Assembly (NCBI GenBank): GCA_030674185.1 | Contig: CM060312.1 | Coordinates: 67,838,237 to 67,902,236 of the forward strand | Origin: Monoplex corrugatus | Lineage: Eukaryota; Mollusca; Gastropoda; Littorinimorpha; Ranellidae | Reading direction: 5' to 3' | Length of the DNA: 64,000 nt | In this document: positions 23,455 to 32,216 of the stretch, one piece after another | How positions within the stretch are numbered: the stretch's first letter is position 1 | Layout: every line of letters starts with the position of its first letter | Made by a program: the position numbers and the translations under genes | The notes under the pieces: model-generated | The model's database searches: none | Told to the model about the DNA's origin: nothing | What the model saw: only the letters and a program-made list of their open reading frames with translations

Positions 23455-24475
23455 TTTATATGCACAATAGTTAATGACAGTTTGCACAATGCCTGATAGT
23501 TTTGACAATTGTTAATGACAGTTTGCACAATGGTTGATAGTTTTGACAATTGTTAATGACAGTTTGCACAATGGTTGGTAGTTTTGACAATTGTTAATGA
23601 GAGTTTGCACAATGGTAATTGAAACTTTGCACAATGGTTAATAATAGTTAATGACAATTTATACAGTGGTTATTCATAGTTTACATAATGGTTTATGAGT
23701 GTTTACACAACTGTTAATGATAGTTTACAAATAGTTAATGATCATTTACACAAAGGTCAATGATAGTGTACACATTAGTTGATAATGATTTACACTATGG
23801 TTGGTTAATGACAGTTTGCACAATGGTAAATGATTTCACACAATGTTGATAATAGTTTGCACAATAGTTAATGATAGTTTGCACAATGGGCAGTGATAGT
23901 TTGTACAATGGTTCATAAGAAAGTTGCTCAATGGTTAATGATCACTTATACAACAGTCAGTGATAGTTTACACAATAGTTAGTGATACGTTACACAATAT
24001 TCAATGGTAGTTTGCACAATAATTAATGGTACTTTATAAATGGCTAATGATAGTTTGCAATATGGTTAATGATAGTTTGCACAATAGATAATAATCAATT
24101 ACACAATGATCAATTATAGTTTACACAAAAGATAGTGATGGTTTGCACAATGGATGATAGTTTACACAATAATTAATGATACTTCGTGCAGTGGTTAATG
24201 ATAGTTTGCACAACAGTAAATGATAGTTTACACAAGGGTTAATGATAGTATGCACAATGGAGAATGATAGTTTAGACAATGGACAATACGTATTTAACAC
24301 GAAAGTTAATAACAGTTTACACAACGGTTCATGATAATTTGCACAATGGTTAATGACAGTTTATACAATAGGCAGCGATAGTTTGCACAAATGTTAATGA
24401 TAGTTGCACAATAGTTAAATTAATGATTGTTAGCACAGTAATTAACCTCACTTTTCACAACAGTTAATTATTGTT
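23455..24475. repeat. Degenerate 22-bp tandem repeat array, about 45 copies
   Basis: Consensus unit TGATAGTTTGCACAATGGTTAA, highly diverged between copies but with a steady spacing over 1 kb. It abuts the stop codon of the minus-strand exon at 24464-24805, so it would lie in that gene's 3' UTR. Microsatellite-like CA-rich sequence precedes it (23265-23440). Confidence 0.9.
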
Positions 24476-24805
24476 CATTTTATCAATCCATATCAACTGG
24501 GAAATGCACCGAGACATGGCTCCAATCCTGCTATACGCAATGGAGCCCATGCCCACTACAATTCTTCGCTCCAGACCAGTTATACACCCGACGGTGGACA
24601 CTGCCACAGCATTCACACGGGCTAGAGCGACGTCACAGAAGACGTCATCATCACTTTCTGACGTCAGCACAATGACGGGGATCCCCTCCTGACGTAACAC
24701 CCGCACTATCGGTATAGCTGGTTGCGTCACTTCTCCCTGCTCGTTCTTCACCTCGTCCCATGGTTCGAAGCAGACAACCAGGACGTCTAGGTACTGTAGG
24801 CCCTC
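24464..24805 (-). CDS. Last exon of a helicase-like host gene (exon C)
   Basis: Minus-strand exon after acceptor GGGGCAG at 24806-24812, running EGLQYLDVLVVCFEPWDEV, then PIVRVLRQEGIPVIVLTSE, AVSTVGCITGLERRIVVGMG and SRIGAMSRCISQLIWID to a TAA. The STVxxxTGLERxxVV block looks like motif V of superfamily 1 helicases, and AMSRCxxQLIW like motif VI. It joins exon B (28769-28882) in exact phase: that exon ends with one base of a codon and this one supplies two, giving S-E-G-L. The last residues and the stop may come from the repeat array that starts here. I recall an uncharacterised molluscan P-loop protein family with this ending, but could not confirm it. The exons holding Walker A and B are not seen. 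Confidence 0.7.
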   Translation of the reverse strand, partial: EGLQYLDVLVVCFEPWDEVKNEQGEVTQPAIPIVRVLRQEGIPVIVLTSESDDDVFCDVALARVNAVAVSTVGCITGLERRIVVGMGSIAYSRIGAMSRCISQLIWIDKMNNN

Positions 24806-24884
24806 TGCCCCTATCAGTGGACAAGACCGGTGGTTATGAAGACAGCAAGGGTCAGGTTTCGAAAGAGGAAACGACTTAACAGAC

Positions 24885-25100
24885 CAGTCAGTGTGGCCAA
24901 ATGGTCAGCACACCAGACTCATGACTGGGAGCTGTGGGTTCGAATCCCATCAGGCCAGGTCATAGTGAGATTTTTGTGTGTGCCTTTGGCTGGCTCCTAG
25001 CCAGAATTGAGCGTGCTGTGGGCCCACTGACTGTGAAAACTGAATTGTGATGAACGAACTATGATTGGGAGTAGTGACTGCATTGTGTTAAGTTGGGCTG
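24885..25100 (+). mobile_element. tRNA-derived SINE
   Basis: A tRNA-like head at 24889-24960 holds a box A-like GTGTGGCCAAATGG, an anticodon-like stem-loop with loop CTCATGA, and a box B GGTTCGAATCC in a good T-arm stem. The two acceptor strands do not pair, so this is a SINE promoter, not a tRNA gene. A tRNA-unrelated body follows, with CTGGCTCCTAGCCAG, ending near GAACGAAC at 25055. Confidence 0.75.
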
Positions 25101-25750
25101 GAGGTTTGGGAGTTTATTGAATTGTGGGTATTATCAGATGGGCTGTGTCTAGAGCGTCATGCCTGGCCATTCTCGCAGCTATTTGAACACCCTTGTGGTT
25201 GTAGTAAAGCAACATTGCAAGCTTCTGACTGCTGACTGTCGAGACTATAGTAAGGGGAAAAGAGCTGGCAGGTATGTGAACTGGCTGCGGGATGGGCTGC
25301 CCAATAGAATGACGAAAGCTCAAAATGAGGCAAGAGAAGGCTGATCCAGTCTCTATTTGTCGGGTTGCTGAGCTGGACTTGGTTGATGCACATTGTGTGG
25401 CTATGTCCCAGGGTTTGTCGTCTCCCCACCTTGCCATTCGGTTTGTGGGCAAGGTGGCTGGTGACTGGGTCCGATTGGGTCATGCAACGCATCGACAGCC
25501 TCCTTTGCTTGATGAAATGGCTATCGTGTGCTGTCGGGAACTTGGGAGGTGATTGTCCTGAGAGTGGTGAGGCATTGGTGCTCTCATCCACCACCTTTGG
25601 GTGCTTGCTTCCAGAAGAATTAAATGTTGGCTGCATATGTGTTCTCATGGTGTTGTCTACAATTCTTGCTCTGTCAACTACCTACCTAGATTGAAAAGTG
25701 TGTCAGTACCCTCTGAAGTCAGAAAAAAAATTACTTGTTCAGGTTTTGTT
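25101..25750. other. No recognised feature
   Basis: Mixed sequence with several short overlapping frames and no motif I can place. It lies in the intron between exons B and C of the minus-strand gene. Confidence 0.45.
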
Positions 25751-25752
25751 AA

Positions 25753-25855
25753 CCATTTGACTCCCACACTCTATCCACCAACTGTAAAAATTTAACCTTA
25801 TGAGTCCCTCCCAGGATGCTGGTGGACAGGGTGCGGGAATCAAAGGGCTAAGCAG
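25753..25855. mobile_element. Palindromic MITE, copy 1
   Basis: The left end reads CATTTGACTCCCACACTCTATCCACCA, and the right end reads TGGTGGACAGGGTGCGGGAATC then AAAGGG. They are imperfect inverted repeats about 100 bp apart. The same pair occurs at 60715-60895. No transposase is inside. Confidence 0.7.
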
Positions 25856-26640
25856 AGTTCACTGGGGAGAGTGAGGTGTACTGACATATTTGTCACTGCC
25901 TGGAGTGAAAAGTGTGTCAGCACCACCTATTCTTTCCAGATTAACAAAACCTGATCAGATAATTTATTTTTCTGACCTAAGATTTTTTTGGTCTCATTCT
26001 CAAAAAGAGAAAGAATGTTTTGAGGGCTCAGCGTGGATCTTTGTATCACAAATTCATTTAAAAAACATACTTCCACTCTGCACTGAAACCAGACTGTATC
26101 CATCATAGATCCACCCAGTAAAGATGGAAATGTGGGTATCACTGAAGCCCAGCAACCTACAGCTATAAAATTTCAATCCCCTGACTGCGTCCCTCGTATG
26201 GTGGGCGTATCATATCTAGAGAACTTGTATCCTCAGAAAAGCTGTATTCCTTAACTGTGTCCTTTGTGTAGAAGGCCTGGCAACCCCAGAAAACCTGAAT
26301 CCCATAGAGAAATTGAATCTCATGACAGTACATCTTCAGGTAGAATAGCTAGTCATGATCGTGTGAGAGTCTCTCTGTCTCTCTCTCTATCTCTCTCTGT
26401 GTGTCTCTCTCTCTTTCTGTCTGTTAGTCTGTCTCTGTCTCCCTCTGTCTGTCTGTCTGTCTCTGTGTATGTTGTGTGCCTGAAGAAGGGAAGTTTTGCA
26501 GAATCGTTGTGTTTGGAGGTGAGGTTGTGAACTGCATCATTCTTTGAGAACTTTAAAATCGTTTGTTCTCTTGAGATAAAGGATTTTATAAAGACTTGCT
26601 CTTAGTTGTTGTACACACAGAACATGCCCTTGTGAATGTG
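25856..26640. other. Intronic sequence with a (CT)n/(GTCT)n block
   Basis: No gene recognised. A CT- and GTCT-rich microsatellite lies at 26363-26466. Confidence 0.6.
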
Positions 26641-27660
26641 AGCGAGGCATGAATGTTAGTAAAAGCGAGCTCGTGACACTGAGACCAACCCGCCTTGGAA
26701 TCACTTTTGACAAAAGGCAGAACCAGGAGCTACATATGGCAAGAGCAGAAGCTACCACCAGGTCCAAGCTGGCAATCCTCAGAAAATTGGCAGGCACTAC
26801 ATAGGGAGCAAACGAGTAGATAGTGAAAATCAGGTCCTACCTCGAGCATGGCTCCACTTTGTGGTCGATCTCAGCCAAGACCAGCCCGCAGATTCTGTTC
26901 ACGACAAAGTACAGAACTAGGCCCTCAGACTTATCATTGATGTAATGAGCTTTACGCCTGTCCAAAAAAAAAAAAAAACAACAAGAAAAAAACAAAAACG
27001 AAGACACTTACAGGCATCCAGCCTTTAAAACCAGAGAAGAGAAACTGAGATATAATCCTGGCTCAGAAATTTAGGAGTTTGACAAATCCATCCCATAAAC
27101 AGAAGTTGAATGGTCTCAACAAAAATCACTGAAACGAAGAATCTTTGTCCATAAGAGTGAGAGGCTGTTATGGCAACATCAGCATGCCCTGGCAAAGAGA
27201 CAGTTTCAAATTTCTCTTGCAGCTGCAAGAACCATGGACACCAGAACAGGTAAACATTGAAATCTGCACTTACGTCCCCAATGTCACCTCGGTGGAAGTG
27301 CAAGATGACACAGCACGCCATGCTCTCATTCTGGCCATGACAGAAGAGCGTTACCAACAGGAGGCATGGATACATGTATACACTGATGGAGCAGCCACCA
27401 ATGCTGTGACCAACAGGGGAGCCAGAATCCTCATCAAATTCCCCAGGGACTCAAACAATGGCAGTGATCCTATGGGCAAACACTGCACCAACTACTGTAC
27501 AGAAACAGTGGTATGCATGTCACGTAAGCAGCATGGTTCAACATACATACAATACACGTTATCAGAGGTCTTCCTCTCACAAGCCCTCTTTATTCTCCAG
27601 GCCATGGAGAATGACAACCCCCCCCCCCCCCACCTGACCAACACCACTAACGATGTCCAA
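26640..27660 (+). mobile_element. I-group LINE fragment: RT tail and RNase H
   Basis: The plus strand gives the region after the RT palm (LRPTRLGITFDKRQNQELH, then SKLAILRKLAGTT) with stops and frame changes. It is followed by an RNase H domain at 27145-27640: EAWIHVYTDGAATNAV with the first catalytic Asp, then HCTNYCTE with a Glu position, and a degraded SQALFILQAM where LTDALSVLQAL is expected. A TDG(S/A)ATNAV RNase H is typical of I-group elements. Long runs of A (26967-26980) and C (27620-27630) mark decay. Confidence 0.8.
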
Positions 27661-27804
27661 ACAAACGGATATGTTGTCCTCCAGTATTCTCCATTCACTG
27701 TGAGATACCAGGAAATAATGGTAGATGAACTACTAAAACCAGAAGCCCAGATATATCAACCAGGATTAGCTGCAGCGAGAAGAGAAGCACGTGATTTTTT
27801 TCGT

Positions 27805-28660
27805 TTTCAGTTTCTCAAGATGATGTCTCCGCGCTCGGAATGAATTCCGTATGCACTAACGTCACAGGTGCCATGTGCTGGAGGAGATCCAGAATGATCA
27901 CGGCACAAGCCTTATGGGGCAGACCTACCCAGATTTAGGTATCAAGATTGTGATGTTCAGTGTTTCAGTTCTAATTAACCAATCACCATATTTGGCAAGA
28001 AGATACCTCAGACAGTATTCTTTGAATTGAATATCTTTGTTGGGGTCTGTGAGTTGTGAAAAGTTGACAAAAATTAATTAATTAAAAAATGCAATTTTTT
28101 CGCGAGATTGTATACATCAGACATAATATGTTCAAAAGTTTTCATCCGATTTCCTTGATATTTGGCACACTTATAGCAGGAACAGGTACAGGTAGTTAAA
28201 TCTTGCAGTTCTGCTTGAAAGAAACATTTTTAACAAAAGTTGTATTATAATTTTTTATTAAAATTATTCTAAAAATTGGTGTGATGATTGTACAGAAAAT
28301 AATGATAGTAGAGCTAAGATTTTACTACATGCCATACATACTATACAGATGCGGTTGCTCACTAAATATCAAATTCCTACCGTGAATATATGTGTAGTTA
28401 TAAATGTCACAATATGTACTATATTTTTTCATTTTCGCGAGAACATTTTTCAAATAATTAATTTTTGTCAGCTTTTCATAACTCACAGACCCTAACAAAG
28501 ATATTCAATCCAAAGAATAATGTCTGAGGTATCTTCTTGCCAAATATCATGGTGATTGGTTAATTAGAACTGAAACACTGAACATCACAATCTTGGTACC
28601 CAAATCTGGGTAGGTCTGCCCCCTTAAGCCTGCACATAAATCCACGAGCTGGCCAGGTCC
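27805..28660 (+). mobile_element. GTTTCA-type SINE, split by a MITE
   Basis: Left part 27805-27914 starts TTCAGTTTCTCAAGATGA and includes CCGCGCTCGGAATGAATTCC. Right part 28624-28660 resumes with TTAAGCCTGCACATAAATCC and GGCCAGGTCCTGA. An uninterrupted copy at 46988-47150 has the same order with nothing between, and a third copy lies on the minus strand at 63541-63727. Confidence 0.9.
27915..28623. mobile_element. Harbinger-like MITE with long terminal inverted repeats and TTA target duplication
   Basis: A 709-bp non-coding element. Its first and last approximately 170 bp are near-identical inverted repeats: GGGGCAGACCTACCCAGATT at the left, and the reverse complement at the right. It is flanked by TTA at 27912-27914 and 28624-28626. 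The undisturbed SINE copy has a single CTTAAGCC at this point, so a 3-bp TTA was duplicated. A TTA/TAA duplication with G-rich ends is the pattern of PIF/Harbinger MITEs. Confidence 0.88.
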
Positions 28661-28768
28661 TGATACAAATATGTGATATGATATAGAATCACGCAAAGAA
28701 TGGTCAAAAGGCGATCAATCCATCGAGAACAAACTTACGTTTTAAAAATACGCCTTACTGGAACTTAC
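28661..28768. other. Intron sequence before exon B donor
   Basis: Short AT-rich stretch between the SINE and exon B on the minus strand. No feature seen. Confidence 0.5.
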
Positions 28769-28882
28769 CAGACACACCAACACCCAGCTTATTCAGCTGT
28801 TTGGCAATGACCTGTCCACACTGGTCACACTTCTCCGGACTCGGTGCGAATTCATGAAGTCCGCTGTGTTGACATCGTATAA
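28769..28882 (-). CDS. Internal exon of the helicase-like host gene (exon B)
   Basis: A 114-bp minus-strand exon between acceptor TTGTTTTCTCAG and a consensus donor GTAAGTTC. It encodes VIRCQHSGLHEFAPSPEKC, then DQCGQVIAKQLNKLGVGVS. The C-Q-H and C-D-Q-C groups look like a small Cys/His knuckle. Splice phases fit exon A (codon split after the first base, giving S-V-I-R-C) and exon C. The matching phases across two long introns are the main evidence that this is a real spliced gene. Confidence 0.75.
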
Positions 28883-29028
28883 CTGAGAAAACAATGATGA
28901 GAGTAATAACAGTCCCAAAAAACACAGCAGTAACAACCACATTAATGATGATGTTATTATGATTAAAATAATGATAGTAATCGTAATAGTAATGATTATA
29001 TCATGAAAATAATAACAACAGTATTAAC

Positions 29029-29334
29029 AACACGAAAATAGAATCAGAACGCGTATTTAATACAAGACAAGACACAAATGTTCGGCCAACTGGCGTTTGT
29101 CAAGCGTGAATGTACAATCACAAACAAACACCAAATACAAAATTATGAAAAAAAGACTTTCTCCTACTGGACGAAGCAGCAGGAAAGTTTCAGTCTTTTT
29201 TTCATAATTTTGTATTTGGTGTTTGTTTGTAATTGTGGTTGCACATTCATGCTTGACAAACGCCAGTGGGCCGAACATTTGAACCTGTCTTGTCTTGTTG
29301 TATTAAATACGCTTTCTGATTCTATTTTCGTGTT
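29029..29334. repeat. Foldback element, near-perfect 130-bp hairpin arms
   Basis: The left arm 29029-29160 (AACACGAAAATAGAATCAGA to AATTATGAAAAAAAGACTTT) is repeated inverted at about 29186-29334, with a loop of roughly 25-30 bp. Both strands therefore show nearly the same short open frame starting MFGxLAFVK. There is no terminal transposase. It could be a MITE of another family or a long hairpin transcript source. Confidence 0.9.
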
Positions 29335-29399
29335 TTTCTGGTTCCGGTTTGCTTGAACGCGGGTAGTCGCACTTGCATTGGATAAAGTATTAACAACAA

Positions 29400-30130
29400 C
29401 AACGACACTAACAATGACAACAATAAGAATAACAATAGCAACAGCAGCAGCAACAACAACAAAATAACAATGATATTAATAATATCACCACCACCACCAC
29501 AACAACAACAACAACAACAACTACTATTACTACAGCAACAACTGCTACTACTCCTACTAATAAATATAATGATGATGATAAGAAGTAGGAGGAAAAGAAG
29601 AGGAAGAAATGAAGAAGAAGAAGAATGATACTACTACTACTACAACTACTCCTACAATTACTACTATTTCTGCTCCTGCTACTACTACTAACAATAACAA
29701 TAAAAACAATAACAACAAGAACGAAAACAATTTTAATAATAATAATAACAACAATAATAATGATAACAATAATAATAGTAATAACAACAATAATAACAAC
29801 AATAATAATATGTATATATATATTATCCTTAAATGATAAATCATGATCATGATAGTAAATCATAATATGTATCATGTTGACGATGATGTTGATGCTGCAA
29901 TAATAATAATGATGATGATAATGATAACAATGTGGAAGGTGATAACGTTGATTGTGATGATGCGATGATAATAAAAATCAATGACAGTAAAAAATAATAA
30001 CAATGATGATGACGACGACAATCACAATGATAAGAGTAGTAATACTGATAAAGATGATGGTGATAACAGTAATAATGACGATGATGATGACGACGACGAC
30101 AATAATAGTTATGACGACAATGATTTCGAC
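29400..30130. repeat. Mixed trinucleotide repeats (AAC, ACT, AAT, GAT)
   Basis: A run of short triplet-repeat patches: AAC and CCA at 29393-29520, ACT at 29630-29690, AAT/AAC at 29690-29810, GAT/GAC at 29880-30120. The poly-Asn, Leu or Val open frames here are artefacts. Exon A begins directly after it. Confidence 0.95.
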
Positions 30131-30134
30131 CAAC

Positions 30135-30373
30135 CTGAAGGTCCATCAGTAGCGTCAGGTGTGACATTGGCACTGTAAGGAAGAACTTGGCGGTACTTTT
30201 CAATCGCATCTGACACGTGGACTTGTCTTTGGACAACAGGTGGACATCGGAGTGGAATGGTCACACGCTGCTCCCTCATCCATGTTGGTCTCATGCTCAG
30301 CCTGGACGTGCCAGCACACCACACGGACAACATGGGAACTTGTGTCTTTAGCTGTTCCAGAAAGGGAGACATC
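30135..30373 (-). CDS. Internal exon of the helicase-like host gene (exon A)
   Basis: A 239-bp minus-strand exon after acceptor TGTCCCCATTCCACAG, ending TCAG before donor GTTGGT. It encodes SPFLEQLKTQVPMLSVWCAG, then RLSMRPTWMREQRVTIPLRC, PPVVQRQVHVSDAIEKY and RQVLPYSANVTPDATDGPS. The frame is open throughout, with no low complexity, in a region otherwise full of simple repeats. It enters in a phase needing two bases from an upstream exon that I could not find. From memory the LRCPPVV.R.V and TDGP wording matches the middle of the same molluscan P-loop family as exons B and C. This is not confirmed here. Confidence 0.72.
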
Positions 30374-30418
30374 CTGTGGAATGGGGACACATCACTGTGC
30401 ATTTATAACATTATCTCT

Positions 30419-30419
<1 letters not shown>

Positions 30420-30458
<39 letters not shown>

Positions 30459-30530
30459 ACACAGCAAAAGCAACAACAACAACACCTACTACTACTGCTG
30501 CTGCTGCTGCTTCTACTACTGAAACGCGAT
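30420..30530. repeat. (AAC)n and (ACT/GCT)n microsatellite
   Basis: (AAC) about 20 units, then CTACTACTGCTGCTGCTGC. It sits just upstream of exon A on the gene's strand. Confidence 0.95.
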
Positions 30531-30621
30531 TATCATAAACATCCATTCTTTGCATGGCGCTATTCTGCAAACATATAGACTTGCTGAGCGTTACAGATGT
30601 ATATTACACAGAGTGTAACAT

Positions 30622-30624
30622 CCT

Positions 30625-30658
<34 letters not shown>

Positions 30659-30751
30659 CACACGCAGACAGACACACAGACACACACACAGACACATACA
30701 GACACACATACAGACAGACACACAGGTACACACACAGACAGACACCACACA

Positions 30752-30792
<41 letters not shown>

Positions 30793-30830
30793 ACACACAC
30801 ACACACACACACCACACACACACACACACA
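30622..30830. repeat. CA/CAGA-rich microsatellite
   Basis: Interleaved (CA)n and (CAGA)n units with CCAC interruptions. No coding content. Confidence 0.95.
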
Positions 30831-30839
30831 CTGGGACAA

Positions 30840-31265
30840 AAAGAAAGGGAGGGAGGGAGGGAGAAACGAGAAGAAAAAGATGAAGAACGAGAATGAGAAA
30901 GAGAAGAAGATGGAGGAGAAAAGGAAGAGGGTAAAGATTGAGGAGGAGGAGGAAAAGGGAAAGGGGAAGAAAATGATTAAGAATGAGAAGAGAAGAAGAA
31001 GAAGAAGAAGAAGAAGAAGAAGAAGAAGAAGAAGAAGAAGAAGAAGAAGAAGAAGAAGAAGAAGAAGAAGAGAAGAAAAAGAAGAAGAAGAAGAAGAAGA
31101 AGAAGAAGAAGAAGAAGAACGAAATGAAGGAAAAGGAAATGGAGATACAGAAGAACAAGAAGAAGAAGAAGAAGGAGAAGGAGGAGGAGAAGAAGGAGGA
31201 GGAGAAGAAGAAGAAAAAGGAAGAGGGTAAGAAGATGAGAAATAGTGGTAGTAGTAGTAGTAGTA
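30840..31265. repeat. (GAA)n purine tract, first block, then (TAG)n
   Basis: GGGA and GAGAAG purine sequence passing into perfect (AAG)n at 30989-31070 and 31077-31120. It ends with (TAG)n at 31245-31270, where it fuses to an L2-like LINE fragment. Confidence 0.95.
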
Positions 31266-31969
31266 GTAGTTGCTACTATCATCTCCATCGTATAAGCCTG
31301 ATCAGGAAGTATCTCTCTGTCGAAACAACTGCTAAACTCGTTCTCTCCTTCATAATGTCTGGCATTGACTATTGCAATTCACTCCTGTCTGGTCTTCCTT
31401 CCTCCACCATTCACATCCTACAGCGCATTCAAAACAATGCTGTACGCCTTGTACTCAAAAAGAAAAAAGCTGACCACATATCTCCTCTCCTGGCACAACT
31501 TCACTGGCTCCCTGTATCAAAGCGCATACAGTACAAACTAGACACCATGTGCTACAAAAGCCTCAATAACGCAGCCCCCAATTACCTGTCAAGCCTACTT
31601 GAGATCTATGTTCCCTCACGTACCCTCCGCTCTGCCTCCGATCCTCTGACTTTTCGCTTTTCACGCACTAAGCTCAATACCTATGGTCCACGAGCCTTCT
31701 CTGTTTCTGGTCCACTCTCCTGGAACAAACTTCCTCTCTCAGTCCGTCAGCAACCTACTTTTGTCTCTTTCAAGTCCGCTCTCAAAACTCACCTTTTCTC
31801 CTCTGCATAAAATCCTAACCTCACTCAACCCCCCCCCCCCCCCCCCCTCTGCAGCCTGTCTCCGCTCGGAGGGGAATCACATTGTTATAATATATAATTG
31901 TATATGATATGCTCTCTATAATTTTCCATTGCTTTTATTGCTTTTATTCTTTCTCCCCATTTATAGCCA

Positions 31970-32019
<50 letters not shown>

Positions 32020-32145
32020 CGTGTGTGTGCGTGCGTACGTGCGTGCGTGCGTGCGTGCGTGCGTGTGTGTCTGTTTCAGCGCTTAGATTTGATTTTATCA
32101 AGATTTTGCGCTATATAAATATTGTAATTATTATTATTATAATAG
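31266..32145 (+). mobile_element. L2-like LINE, 3' part with UTR and tail (copy 1)
   Basis: The ORF2 C-terminus runs from SLIRKYLSVETTAKLVLS through DYCNSLLSGLPSS, VRLVLKKKKADHISPLLAQL, HWLPVSKRIQYKL, and NKLPLSVRQQPTFVSFKS to a stop at 31810. The 3' UTR holds an internal (GT)n/(GCGT)n microsatellite (31973-32068). The end is ATTTTGCGCTATATAAATAT followed by (ATT)n, the usual tail of this LINE group. RT is missing. Nearly identical coding sequence occurs at 44.6-45.3 kb and, on the minus strand, at 58.8-59.9 kb. Confidence 0.9.
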
Positions 32146-32183
32146 TAGTAGTAGTAGAAGTAGTAGTAAAAGTAGTAGAAGTA

Positions 32184-32216
<33 letters not shown>

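Noticed and set aside
23455..24475. CRISPR-like regular repeats
   Set aside because: Repeats are contiguous, 22 bp, without unique spacers, and the sequence is clearly animal. It is a degenerate tandem array.
24885..24962. tRNA gene with CAT anticodon
   Set aside because: Box A, box B, anticodon and T-arm are present, but the acceptor strands do not pair and a SINE body follows. Called a SINE.
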